64,000 nt of DNA from Cunninghamella blakesleeana (lineage: Eukaryota > Mucoromycota > Mucoromycetes > Mucorales > Cunninghamellaceae). The notes under the pieces were generated by a model, which was not told where the DNA came from, searched no databases, and worked only from the letters and a program-made list of their open reading frames with translations. Shown here piece by piece: positions 36,875 through 48,861 of the stretch. Positions within the stretch are counted from its first letter, which is position 1; each line of letters starts with the position of its first letter. The position numbers were made by a program, and so were the translations under genes. The stretch covers positions 682,001 through 746,000 of the forward strand of contig JAFCIZ010000007.1 in NCBI GenBank assembly GCA_017871115.1, written 5' to 3'.

Positions 36875-39306
36875 TTATATATAATAAAAATGGTCCAACC
36901 GATCATTTCCTTGATCCAAAGTAGTCTTTTTATAAACTTCTTTTTCAGTTTCAGTCATTTGATACCATATTCTTTTTCTTTCTTTATTGATCTTTATGTA
37001 ACGATATCGCTGATAAAGCATAAGACCAATGGTAATGAATTGGAGAAAAATGCAAATCAAGTTACCATGATAATACCTTGGTGCATCCTTTGTTTCTATA
37101 ATAAAAAAAGCAAATGGCATATATACATAAATTAACTAAATTATCGGTTTTTTATATTATTATTATTTAATTCATGTATAATTACGATAAATCATGGCAC
37201 CGAAAAAAGAATTTATATTAGCAAATGCAATATTAGCAGCCAATGCTAAACTTCTTTTACCAGTAGGAGACATATTACTTTTTTTTAAAATGCATATATA
37301 TATAATAATAAAAAAAGAAAAAAAATGAAAATGAAGCAATGCATAATATAATATATATATGTGTATATATACATACCTTGAGATCCAAGAAGTACTTAAC
37401 GGATGAAAATATGGAGAGGCAGCTGTAAAAAGTGATATAAAATATAATAGCCATTTTGCATTCAATGATTCAGGAACAAGATAAAACATTAAAAAACCTA
37501 ATAAACTCCAAATAGGACTAACCAGACAATGGAGAACCACCTGACCTTTTCTTTTTTTTTCACTGCTTTTCGCTAGATAAATAGTACAAGCTAACCCAAT
37601 CAATATAGGTGGAGTTGCGAGGAGATTTGCTTGACTGACAGGGAACCCATAAGAGTGAATCATACTTGGTAAATAGATTTTAATAGGTGTTTCAGCCATT
37701 AATCTACGATTATATATATATATATATATATAAGGAAAAAAGAAAAAGAATTGTCATTACAACTTTTATTATTTATTCATTCATCCATATATATATACTC
37801 CAGCTTACCCAAAGAATGTGATCAATAAATGAATATATAAATTATAATCTAATAAAGTTATCTTCACATCAGCCCAAGTCAATGATTTATTTTGATCCTT
37901 TTTTGTTACATCATCAAGTAATATACGATTCATAGCAATTGATGTTTCTCGTTCTGTAAACCATCCATTTAAACCTCTTAACTGACCTTTTGTTTTTAAT
38001 GGTGAAGCTGGTAAATAGGCACTATGAAAATATAAATAAAATTAATAAATAAACTGCTACTAAACAGGTAAAATTTATACTTGTATAAATATATATTATA
38101 TTTACAATGCTATACAACCAATGATAATGGTAATAACACCATCCACAAAAAATAACCACCTGCAAAAAAGGATAAATACAAAAAAAAAAAAAAAGAATAT
38201 GAAATGGGTATATTTATATATAAACAGAGTCGATTATTTTTATTATTAATATCATTTTCTTTAAAGTAAATAGAAATAGAAAAACTTACTTCCATCCCGG
38301 CATATTCCAATAACCACGGAGATGAAATATCATAGAAGACAGTATACCTGAGAACGCCGAAGCAAAAGCTTGAATTCCCCAAAAATAAGCTAAACGAGTG
38401 CCCAATTCATTTGTTTTATACCATCCAGTTAAATAGACTAAGCAGGCAGGTATGAACCCAGCCTCTGTTATAGCAATAAAAATTCTAACTATAAGAAATC
38501 CAAAATAATCCTATTAAAAAAAAACGAAAGGAGAGAAAAAAAAACAATTGAATGTAAATAGGAATCATTAATAAAGAAACGTTTTTTTTTTTAATTGATG
38601 TCTATGTTTTAACTTGCCTGAATAAAAATATGGGCAAAAGTGACAGTACCCCAGCTTAATATTAAACATGGAATCCTAATTAATTAAATAAATATTCCCA
38701 AATAAATAAAAATGATGAAAAAAAAAAGTATATTGGGGGATTATACAAATAAAAACAACTAAATAAAATGTATCATTACCATTTATGAGCACCCATTTTT
38801 TTAACCATGAAATTGGAAGGAAAAGTAAATACAGTAAATAAAAAAGAATAAACCATAATACTAAAATTAACACCATCATTATTAAATCCTAAATCTAAAG
38901 CCAAATTATCAGATACAGCATTTGCTATTTTATCAATTAATGTAAATAATAAATAAAGGGAAAAAGAAATATTTATGAATACACACCATTCATTTTTTCT
39001 TTTATTTTTATCCATCTTTTATTTACACAAGTTGGTACGATCCATATTAAGTACAAATGACATTAAAATGACAAATGACATTAATTTGGTATCAATAATA
39101 GATAACACACGCTGTTCCTCCTCTGGTGTCCATTTTAAAATAGAATCTATATGAATCGCTTTATCTTTTGTTTTCTTTTTTTGATGATGATGGTGATCAA
39201 GCGATCCATAATCCTTTATTGTTGTTGTGGTATTGATGAAATGGTTTTTTGAGTTGGATAGGAGGCTATCACTTTTTTCATTTTCTTGCTGTTGTTTATA
39301 ATCCAT
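36875..39306 (-). CDS. MFS transporter, Dal5/allantoate permease-like (ACS family)
   Basis: This is a major facilitator of the anion:cation symporter family. Fungal members carry allantoate, nicotinate, pantothenate or biotin; the substrate here is not predictable. Nine exons (39027-39306, 38780-38924, 38618-38675, 38290-38510, 38106-38159, 37809-38021, 37377-37703, 37186-37277, 36875-37095) give 536 aa. The family-typical MDRTNLSNAVSDNLALDLGF opens the first loop after TM1. VRIFIAITEAGFIPACLVYL is TM4, and NMSPTGKRSLALAANIAFAN and TKDAPRYYHGN are conserved C-terminal blocks. The N-terminal 80 residues are hydrophilic with a His run. The intron between exons 3 and 4 has a GC donor (CAG|GCAAGT). 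It is convergent with the Zn2Cys6 gene. Confidence 0.9.
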
Positions 39307-41225
39307 GGCTTTAATTATAATAACTACTTTATATACAATAAAGAAAAAATAAAAGAAGAAAAAGAAGAAAAAGGAAAAAGAAAAAATAAATTTATTAGAA
39401 AATCATTGAAATAATAATATAACGAAATTATATATATAAATGATAAAAAATGAATAAGACTCTTTTTCTAAACTTTATTTTTTAATTCTGTATGAGATCA
39501 GATATAATAACAATGTCGCAATAAACGTATGTAAATTTAAACCTGATAGAAGATTTTATTGCATATGACTTTTTTTATAAAAAAAAGAAAAAAAATGGAC
39601 TCGAGTTCATAAAAGTAAAATAGCATTACTGATATATATATAGGACTATGATACTATTAGATATCTTTTTTTATCTTTATTAATACGTTGTAAAGCTTTT
39701 TTTTTTTTTCGCTATCAAGTTGGGTTGATATATATCAATAATAACAACTATAACAACCATATAAAAGAAGGAAAATGAGCTTTCTATTTTCCAAATAAAA
39801 TGAACTTTTTTCTCTATATCTGAGTTTTATTTATGCGCATAAGTATTCTAATCAGTTAAATAATGATAATAAGTTGATGATAAATATATATACATATTTA
39901 TATATATAATATAAAAAGAGTTGAGTTTAAATGAATTACAAGAATTTTAATAATAAAAAACCTTTGGTACATTTATTGGAAAAAAATAACAAATATAATT
40001 TATTTCATCAAAAAAAACTTAGCTGTATGTTTATCTATGTTAAATTATTTAATAGTATTAACATAATTCAGTTTCATTAACATTATTGAAACAAACCTCT
40101 CAGGGCCATTTGTTTCAAAAGGCTTTATGTTATTTTTCAAAAAAAATGATAGTTTTATATCCTTTTTTGGTTAAATTTCGGTATTTTCCAAATTTCTTAT
40201 TGCATTTTACAGTGGAAAAAAAAAAAAAAATTAATAGAGGCATGGAAAATAAAAGTGTGATAATAACAATAATAATAAAATAAAAAGATATTTAAAGTAT
40301 TGAAAAATTAAATATAACAAAACTAAAAAAAATATTATCAAAAATTTTTAAACATTATAATAAAGAGTACATGTTAATAATATAAATAATGATAATTATT
40401 ATATATTAATATTAATTTTTTATCTTATAGTTTTGTTATAATTCTTTTTTTAAAGTACCATATCATGCACTCTCAAAAGTGTGTGATCAGTAGTTGGATA
40501 CGTTAGCTTATTGGATTACACTGAATGTCGCAATGCTAATATGTAAAAACACCATATTGATTTTAAAACACCGTTGAAAAAACGATCTGCCTGACTTTAT
40601 ATTCATTCCATTCTCTAGCTGTTATCCTTCTTCTTTTATAATAAAACTATAAATATTTATTACCTATTATAGCTATAATAACGATTATAAAAAACGCTTA
40701 TTATATATATAATATACAATAGTAAATATTAACAAAAGAACGAAAGATTCGAATAGATACCTTTTTATTATTCTACTACATAAAGCTTTTAATAATAATA
40801 ATAATAATAATAATAAATGTGGCTAATTTGAAAAAAAAAACATATTTTTTTTTTGTTGTCAATAACGATAGAATTATTATATAATATATAAACTTGTTAT
40901 ATGTATATGTGCCTAATAGTTTAAACTTTTCAGGAGCAAAAAAGAAAAAGAAAAAAATAGAGAGGAGAAAATTTTAAAGCTCCTAATTTTAATTTTTTTT
41001 TTATTTTTCGCTCTCTTTTCTTTATACCTTACTTTTTTTTTTATGTACAGTTTTTTTTTATACAGCTCGATAAACACTCCTATTATAAAAGATGGATAAA
41101 ATAAAAAGTTACCTCCTCAATTTAATATATTTGGGTTAAATAAAGTAAATTCTCTCTCACTTTTTTTCTCTCTCTCTCTCTCTCTTTTCTTTTTTTTTTT
41201 TTACTATTCATATGAACAAAATAAA
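39307..41225. promoter_or_regulatory. 1.9-kb divergent intergenic region
   Basis: This lies between the MFS and arrestin starts. It has no credible gene. Near 40495-40528, GATACGTTAGCTTATTGG plus GATTACACTG on the plus strand is, in reverse, similar to pogo-type termini that begin CAGTGTAAT; no matching opposite end was found. A pyrimidine-rich (CT)n tract (about 41167-41186) lies just upstream of the arrestin start and may be promoter or 5' UTR. Confidence 0.45.
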
Positions 41226-43049
41226 ATGGCCACTAAACAAGCACTTCCACCACAACTTAATATTAGTTTAAATGAAAAAGATCAACTTGGAAATATACCT
41301 ACTTATCAACCAGGTCAAGGTATATCAGGTTATATAAAAATAAATAGTGAATCTCCCATTCAAGTATTACATTTAAGAGTGGTGTTTTATGGCCATGTTC
41401 AAATTTATGGTGAAAAACCTGGTATTCCTTTAAAAAATGGTATTTTTGATTATTTAAAAAATCAGCAATTAATTAATACTGGAATACGTATAGCAAGGAG
41501 ACCCACTTTGGACGATATATCTTGTTTACCCTCTTCTTCTTCTTCCTCTTCGTCCAAACCTGAATATAGTAAACATTATGACAATGAAGATAACATGGAT
41601 CAATCTACTATTTATTATGGTACAATACAACAAAAAAATAATAAAAAGAAAAACAAGAAGCATGCAACAACATCGACATCAATCAGTTTGAATAAACAAG
41701 TTGATAAATTTATTCATGTGATTGCGTCCAAAGAAAACAATAGCGGCTCCTTTATACATGATACTTTGTCCACTATTGATCATAATAAGGACCATATTTA
41801 CGAATTATTAAATAAAAAATATCAAGTGAAATTCAAGATTCCTCTTGTTACCTCAAAACCTTTACCTCCATCGTTCCAACATCCTCACTGCCCTATTCAA
41901 TATTATACTATTGCCATCATGTTATGTAAAAATATAGAATCCAATACACATTATGTATCTTATATTAAACTTCCTCTTCGGTTTGAACCTCAAGTCAATG
42001 TCTTGTCTACTATTTATTCTGGTTTAATTCGTGAATCGGATCGTTTATGGCTAGGCCATGATTCAATTTTAAATCGATTATTTCATTTATCACAAAAATA
42101 TCGAAAAAATGATATACCATCCTATCCTTCTTTATCTTCTTCTGACTCATCTTCTGATTCGGATACTGAATCTATCATTGATGACGAAAAGCAATCTCAA
42201 CACCATCAATTAATCTCCTCCTTACCCCACATTCCTTTATTAAGTGATTTATGGTATAAACTATTACATCCTCAACATGCTTGGACACCGCTTCAACAAC
42301 ATCAACAACAACATCAATATCCTAAAACATTGGATTGTACCTTGGAATTACCAAGGAGAGCATTTTGTAAAGGCCAATCATTACCACTATCTATTAAGCT
42401 ATTTAATGGCGTTGGAATCCGTATTGCTATGGTAATGATTGAAATCAAATTAATTCGAAAAATCACAATGACAAGTAATGTAAGTGAAGTCATTCATCAA
42501 GAGATTGATTTTGAGTCAACAAGCATCTTTTATGGCGATGAAGTGGATAAAATATCATCTAAAGGTAATAAAAAGAAAAACAAGAATCCTTTTTTTGAAA
42601 ATGCTAATCAACATGATGGTGACGATGACGATACATGGGCATCTACTTTAACACCTCCTCTTACACCTCTATCCGAAATCAATGATAATGATAATGATAT
42701 GACAATGATGAAAAAGCAACCCTTTTTTTTATTTAATAATCGATATATGCATTTTGATTTATCTACTGTGGCTTTGATTCCTCAACATTGTCCTTGTTCT
42801 ATCATGTCCTCTTTAACAAAAGATCTTTATGAGGTGGAATATGAATTGGCAACTTGTATTAAAATTCTTGAATCAAAAAATGGTCCTAAATTAGATGCAA
42901 GTTTAGATGAACATCCTCAGGATCAAATGACTCGTTATTATGCCCGGCCTCGGTCTAATAATACTATCCCTTCAAATGATTATAAAATCTTTTATTTGGA
43001 ACCACCTAAGGTTAATTTAGTTATAGGAAATACTGCTTATAATTCATGA
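41226..43049 (+). CDS. Arrestin-domain protein (ART-like)
   Basis: This single-exon gene of 607 aa has arrestin fold segments. The N-lobe reads PTYQPGQGISGYIKINSESP with LRVVFYGHVQIYGEKPG, followed by YQVKFKIPLVTSKPLPPSFQ and a C-lobe from LDCTLELPRRAFCKGQSLPL. Fungal alpha-arrestins recruit Rsp5/Nedd4-type ligases to membrane transporters for ubiquitination. No PPxY motif is visible here, so a classic ART role is not assured. The lobes are separated by Ser/Asp-rich low-complexity insertions (for example around 41535-41575 and 42130-42210) containing many potential phosphosites. It is one of very few intronless genes in the window. The domain call is good; function is inferred. Confidence 0.8.
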   Translation: MATKQALPPQLNISLNEKDQLGNIPTYQPGQGISGYIKINSESPIQVLHLRVVFYGHVQIYGEKPGIPLKNGIFDYLKNQQLINTGIRIARRPTLDDISCLPSSSSSSSSKPEYSKHYDNEDNMDQSTIYYGTIQQKNNKKKNKKHATTSTSISLNKQVDKFIHVIASKENNSGSFIHDTLSTIDHNKDHIYELLNKKYQVKFKIPLVTSKPLPPSFQHPHCPIQYYTIAIMLCKNIESNTHYVSYIKLPLRFEPQVNVLSTIYSGLIRESDRLWLGHDSILNRLFHLSQKYRKNDIPSYPSLSSSDSSSDSDTESIIDDEKQSQHHQLISSLPHIPLLSDLWYKLLHPQHAWTPLQQHQQQHQYPKTLDCTLELPRRAFCKGQSLPLSIKLFNGVGIRIAMVMIEIKLIRKITMTSNVSEVIHQEIDFESTSIFYGDEVDKISSKGNKKKNKNPFFENANQHDGDDDDTWASTLTPPLTPLSEINDNDNDMTMMKKQPFFLFNNRYMHFDLSTVALIPQHCPCSIMSSLTKDLYEVEYELATCIKILESKNGPKLDASLDEHPQDQMTRYYARPRSNNTIPSNDYKIFYLEPPKVNLVIGNTAYNS

Positions 43050-43415
43050 TAATAATAACATTTTTATTATGGCTTATATATATATACTTCTTTATTATCT
43101 CTATTACTGTACTATTTTAGTTTAATTTTATTACATATTTTTTTTATAATTTTTTTTTCCTTTAATATCATTTTTTATTTTAATAACGATAATAATAATA
43201 AATAACGACTTACTTGGAATAATATATATATTATTTTAAATTTATGCAATCATGTTGTCCAGAAAAAAATTAAAATTTTGCTCTGGAAATTTAATCTCAG
43301 TTTCAATTAAAAATTCAATTTTGTTTATTTTCAATTTTTTCGCTTTTCTTTTTTTTACCAAATAAAAATTATATCTATTATAATTCATAGTTTTCTTTAA
43401 ATAATCCTTCTTAGG
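43050..43415. other. Intergenic region between arrestin and TQ-repeat genes
   Basis: This 366-bp region is AT-rich. TTCTTAG five bases before the next ATG resembles an intron acceptor, so the downstream gene may have a 5'-UTR intron. No ORF. Confidence 0.45.
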
Positions 43416-43511
43416 ATGACATCATTTGATGCACTATCACCTCAAAAAGGTACTTGGTATAAAATAAAATATAATAATTTAGAATTTAAATAATTAGTAT
43501 TATAGTTTTAA

Positions 43512-43546
<35 letters not shown>

Positions 43547-45313
43547 TTTACATCTTTCCTTTTTCCTTCTTTTTTATATAATATATATCAGACTTTTTAC
43601 CATTAATAGACAAAAATGTAATATTTATAATAATAAATGCAAATAGTTAATGGTTTATCTTTGATAACAATTTAATCAATAATATAAATTATACTTTATT
43701 TATATTTTTATATTTATTATTCCACATTTACATTTCTATCTTTATATACTTATAGAAAGAAACTGCTTTATCTTTATCAGATTCTGTAGCGTCTGCTAAT
43801 TCTTACACACCACGAAAACGACAATATTCACAAACAAAATCAAATATTTCAACTATATCAGTAGACAAACGCGGTAATAAATCAAGCAATTATTTGGTAA
43901 AGACTTGTAACAACAACAATATCAATGTTAGCAGTAGTAAAATGGTAAAAAAAATGGATGATATTCCTTATGGTTTAAGTGATGATGACGACGATGATGA
44001 TTTTACCGACAACAACAACATCAATAGTAATTCAGCACGAGTTAAAGATCAAAATATTATTCATGATCAACTCACTTCTTCAACAGCCCCACGAAAAAAT
44101 ATCCAAGCTCCTTCAATAAAAAATAGTCCAGATACAAAAGCACTTAGTAGTAGTCTTGTTACCGATGATGATTTTTCTTTAATAACCATATCCCCTATAC
44201 CACCTACTTCTTCTCCCTTTAATCAACTTAGCCAAATGGATGATTGTGGTAGCAGCAATAATAATAATAATAATACTAAAAGATCAAGTCCATTCTCTCA
44301 ATTCGATATGTTACCAACTCAATTATATGAACCAACAGATAATATAACAGATGTGAATGCTCCAACTCAATTATACAATGTCCATGATATACCAACACAG
44401 CCGTATGATCCTAATACAAATATAAATGCTGATTACGACATACCTACTCAACCTTATGATGTGAACGATCATTTAGCAGATGACTGTCCTACACAAATAT
44501 ATAGTCCAAATGAAAATATATCCAATAATAATATTCGCGATCTTCCAACACAGTTATACAATCCTAATGATGATATAGCACCTACTCAAATATATGATCC
44601 TTATGGTAATAGTATTCCAACCACTCAACTCGTTGATATTTATAATGATGAATATGAAGATGATGAAGACTTTTTCTTATTAGAAAATATGCATTCAACA
44701 GATATTAACAAAGCCAATCTTAATATTCATAATAAACACCATAATATACCCAATAATAATAAAAACAACAGTGATAACATTCATATTAGTACACAGGATT
44801 ATAATGATTATGGTGTAGGATATGAACGGGATATTTTGGATGATGATTCAGAAGATGAAATTAATAATATTAGTATAACAAAAACCTATAGGAATTATTT
44901 ATTACCAGTGAAAAAATTGCCAATGAAAAACAATAATATAAGAAAAAATCATCATAATGAAGATAGCGATTTAGATTTTCCATTATTAGGGTTTGATTCT
45001 GAACACGATATTACTGCAGAGAATAAAAATAATGATAAGGATGATAATAATGGTAATATATCACCAGAAAAAAGCAATGCATCGCTGCCATCTTCATCAA
45101 CGTCATTATCCATACTAAATAATAATATACTGCAATCACAAGAACAAGAACAACAACAAAAGAATATTATTAAAACCAGCACATCCAATAATGTAGATAA
45201 TAATGATAAAAAAAATAAAATCCAATCAAGTTTGGAAGAATTTTATTCATACTTATCATCGGGGAGTAGCATATCTACTGCCAAATCACCATCACCATCA
45301 TCACCATCATCAC

Positions 45314-45360
<47 letters not shown>

Positions 45361-45948
45361 CCTCCATTTCCTTCTTCATCATCACCTCTTAAAAAAAATA
45401 TGTCTTTATCACAACAATCATCCATATCTTCCTCTTCACCATTAAAAAAATTATCTTTAACAAAAAATACAAAGCGTACTACTTATTCATCAAATGACCC
45501 ATTGTGGATGTCGTCTTTATCACCGTCACCTTTGGAAGAAAAATCGAAAAAAGATCATGTATTGTTACAACCACAAAAGGAACAGAAATTGAATAAAATA
45601 GAAAAAAAAGAAGAAAGTAAAGAAACAGAAAAAGAAGAAAAAAAGAAGGAAAATGTTCATCATAATATTAAACAACCATCCTTATCCACCTTATCATCAA
45701 TAACAACAACAACAAATAATAACAATAACAATAATCCAAAACGAATTCGATTTCCTCGTTTAGGTATTTCGAAGCGCTCTCCTATATCGCCTATCCATAA
45801 ACATACACCTAATTTGGATCCAACTCATACTATTATTCCTTATCATAAATCAACATCTATAACACCTTTGACATCACCTTTATCAACACCATCAGTATCA
45901 CGTAAAACTTTGGGTATGAAAAAACGTAATAGGAATCCTTTAAAATGA
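43416..45948 (+). CDS. TQ-repeat protein with a RAD51-binding-like C-terminal motif
   Basis: Exons 43416-43449, 43592-43617 (26 nt) and 43756-45948 give 750 aa. The protein looks almost wholly disordered: acidic, Asn/Ser-rich, with a 20-plus Ser run from a TCA microsatellite. Two features stand out. Residues 207-312 hold eight tandem TQ units of form PTQ[LIP]Y[END] (PTQLYEPT, PTQLYNVH, PTQPYDPN, PTQPYDVN, PTQIYSPN, PTQLYNPN, PTQIYDPY, TTQLVDIY), an SQ/TQ-cluster arrangement typical of ATM/ATR substrates. Residues 688-702, RLGISKRSPISPIHK, match the RAD51-interacting motif of human RAD51AP1 (RLGLSRLARVKPLHP), with the key Leu/Ile and His at identical spacing. A basic C-terminus follows. A role as a recombination scaffold is inference; no enzymatic domain is seen. 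Confidence 0.7.
44314..44634 (+). repeat. Eight-copy degenerate PTQxY coding repeat
   Basis: Units start near 44314, 44362, 44392, 44443, 44488, 44545, 44581 and 44620. The spacing varies (about 10-19 codons) and the nucleotide sequence has diverged (CCAACTCAA, CCTACACAA and similar), while Thr-Gln and usually Tyr are kept. That suggests selection on the peptide rather than a recent DNA duplication. Confidence 0.85.
45288..45360 (+). repeat. TCA/TCACCA microsatellite encoding poly-Ser
   Basis: Tandem TCA with interspersed CCA codons encodes Ser/Pro, then a pure Ser run in the TQ-repeat protein. It is likely length-variable. Confidence 0.95.
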
Positions 45949-46353
45949 ATATATATAACAAACGGAGGTTTCTTTTTATATTATTTATTCATTTTCTAAA
46001 TCTATATATTTACTTTAGTTTATATTTTTTTATTTTCATTTTCATTTTTCATTTTTGTATTTTTTGTATGTATATAGAATATGTTTAACAATGATTTTTT
46101 TTAAAAAACAATAAAATGTAAATTTTATAACAAATAAATAATTATAAATCATATGTAGGTATATAAATATGTATATATAAATATATATGAGTATGTATAT
46201 ATGTATGTATATAAAAATAAATGAGATCAATAATAATAAAAAGGGAATAATATGATAGAAAGAAAAATGTCTATAAATATATAAAAATAAATAAATTATA
46301 AATACGAATGAAAAAAAATCATAAGTTTTTAAATAAATAACATAAAAAAATCA
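45949..46353. other. Convergent intergenic region
   Basis: This lies between the TQ-repeat gene and PIL1 stops. It is AT-rich with TA/TATG-type repeats around 46150-46215. No gene seen. Confidence 0.6.
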
Positions 46354-46814
46354 TTATTCATCCTTTTGAAATTTAGATCTTAACATGGAAACTTTAGAGC
46401 CAATTTTAGAAGGAGGAGGAGAGGATGACGAAGTAGATGGCGAAGGAATAGGTGATGGAACATTACTATTATTATTACTATTATTGTTTTGGTGAGGAGG
46501 AGGAAGGGGATGAGAAGTCGATCCATTTGATTTCAAACTATTGACAGAAGAAGTGGAGATGGAAGGTTGAGGAACTAAAAAGTTAGTAGGTGATGATCCA
46601 GGCAAAACAAATCCACCAACATCAATACGGCTATTATTGGATAATGTAGGTGATGGATGGAAAACAGCTTGAGGGCTAAGGATATGCTGCATTTCTTCAT
46701 ATGGTTTAGGTGGGGTGTAATTAGTATAAAATTGATATAATTTTTGATGATCAGGAAGTCCCTACATGAATAAAAAAGAAAAAGGATGGATAAATAACGG
46801 AAATTTCTTTTTTT

Positions 46815-46848
<34 letters not shown>

Positions 46849-48313
46849 ACTACTATTATATTATTTACCAAATATACAGTTGAGAAACCACCAGTATGAT
46901 CGGGGTGAATAGAGGATATATTAGGAGAATGAATAGTAGCAGGCTGGAATCGAGGAGAAGAAGGCAAAGGTGGTATGGTATCATCAACACCTTCATATTC
47001 GGTTTCATCTATAGCATCAGGTTTATGAAGAGAATAAAAGGACTCTTGTTTTCCAGGACCACTTTTTTGTTGTTGTGAAGAGATTGTATTTTCATTATTT
47101 TCATGTTCTTGATCATTTGTTTCTATAGTATTGTCGTTATCCTTTTCTTGATCATTTATTTCGGTATCGTTATCATTGTTACTATCATTATCATTATCAG
47201 TAGTTTCAGTATCATCTATTAATTTTGTAGGTTGAACTGGTGATGGTGGTAAAGCCTTTTCTTTTGTTACTAAAGGGTTACGGCCATGATGTGAAGTTAA
47301 TGTACGTCTTACTTTAGTACCATCAGGTTTCCAATTTTCAATAGCATAAGTAGCATCATTTAAAATACGGTGTGTTTGTTCTGAACCTAAGTGTAAACAA
47401 TAATAAAAAAAGAGCAATCTTTATTACATGTCTTTTCTCTTTGAACATGAATACTATTATGGTTATTTATATTGTATTTACCTTTATAGGGCTGACGTTC
47501 ATCACCATCTTTAACAGGTGTTACATCCAATTCATCAACAATATATTTCCCAAAAGAAGACAACACATCTGTTTTACTTGCCATTTCATGCATCCCATTT
47601 AATAAAAGATAAAAGGCTTCCCGTACAGCAATTCTTTTAAAATTATCCATTTCCCTCTCATCAGTAGCTGTTGCTTCTTTTAAACTATTTAACTGTTGTT
47701 TTAAATCATTGAGTTTTGTACCTTCTTCATCAGGTTGATTATCTGCAATTAATTTTTGAATTTGTTCTTCTAAGCGACGTTTCTTTTCTCGACTAGGATG
47801 TAATCCACTTTCTCTTTCAGCAATTGATTTTAATGTGAGTTGGTATTGATCACAGTTGCCTACATTTAATTAAAATAAAAAATAAAAAATCGTAGGTAAA
47901 TATAAATGTATAAAGCTATCCATTATATGTATATATTTAAACATCCAATAATAATAATTATAAAAGCATTTTTTTTCTTTACCTGCAAAATCACTAAGGA
48001 TTTTTGACCATTGCGATAATAAATTACCCATTTTACCGGTGACATCCTATGATATAAATATAAATATATATAACTATTCAAGACTGACGCGTTTTATTTT
48101 TATTTTATTTTTATTATATATATTCTTCCTTACCGTAAGATCGTCACCTAAAGGTGTACCATAAATAGTCAAGTTATCAGCAGCAATACGACGATCATCA
48201 GCCAACATAATCCATTTAGATACAAGTTTTTTTTCAGAGTCTATTAATTCTTGTAAACTTTGATCTTGTTGACTTGTTCTTGAAAACGTATGAAAAGGAT
48301 TAAAAGAAAACAT
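46354..48313 (-). CDS. PIL1: Eisosome core BAR-domain protein (Pil1/Lsp1 family)
   Basis: Pil1/Lsp1 proteins polymerise through BAR domains under the plasma membrane to form eisosomes and furrow-like MCC domains. Exons 48134-48313, 47983-48046, 47482-47859, 46869-47386 and 46354-46761 give 515 aa, longer than yeast Pil1 because of an extended tail. Conserved blocks are LQELIDSEKKLVSKWIMLAD, RRIAADNLTIYG (Pil1: RRDAAKQLSIWG), DVTGKMGNLLSQW, CDQYQLTLKSIAERESGLHP (Pil1: YDQYRLTLKSI), SFGKYIVDELDVTPV and QTHRILNDATYAIENW. The tail is acidic and Ser/Pro-rich with many phosphorylatable sites. Its start is 344 bp from that of a divergent claudin/SUR7-like gene, and Sur7 marks the same membrane domain in yeast. 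The family call is firm. Confidence 0.9.
46818..46845. repeat. (AT)n array in a PIL1 intron
   Basis: About 14 AT units lie in the last PIL1 intron. Similar arrays occur near 4049-4072, 15541-15562 and 30860-30885, all intronic or intergenic. Confidence 0.9.
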
Positions 48314-48656
48314 AGTATTATTATAAATAAAATAAAATAAATACAATAAAATAAAATAAAAAGGTACGTATATATATATAAAAAAAAAAAAAAAAAAAAA
48401 AAGAAAGTAAAAGAAAGTAAAAGAAGAAAGTAAAATAATAATTTTTTTGCTATTTTTATGATTTTAAAAAAATATTTTTTTTTTCCAAAGGTACAATGAT
48501 GTAATATTTCCAAAAATAGATTTTTCCTTATATATTACAAAAGCGTATTTTTTTTTATTTCCAGCTAGATTTTTTTTTTTCTTTTACTTTTCCTTTCTTT
48601 TTTTTGCATACGATTTATTAAACTTTTATATATCTATTGAATAAAAAATATAGCTC
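48314..48656. promoter_or_regulatory. Bidirectional promoter region PIL1 / claudin-like
   Basis: This 343-bp spacer between two start codons is the only upstream sequence for both genes. It has poly-A on the PIL1 side (48379-48403) and long T/C tracts on the other. The arrangement could allow co-expression of two plasma-membrane domain proteins. Confidence 0.55.
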
Positions 48657-48829
48657 ATGGGTGTATCTTTATTGGCTTACGTGGTCACTTTTTTTGTTTT
48701 TACTTGTAGTTATGTTCTTACAATTTTATCTTTAGCTCTTCCTAAATGGTAAAAGAATAAAAATGGAACAACAGCAATAATAACACAATAGCTATTGTTC
48801 TTATTTTTATTCTTTTTCTTTTACTCTTT

Positions 48830-48861
<32 letters not shown>

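Noticed and set aside
40086..40283. 65-codon ORF in the MFS/arrestin gap
   Set aside because: It has Phe/Lys/Ile-rich low complexity, no motif, no splice context and AT-driven composition.
45203..45445. ORFs with long His or Asp runs on both strands
   Set aside because: They are alternative readings of the TCA microsatellite encoding poly-Ser in the real frame.
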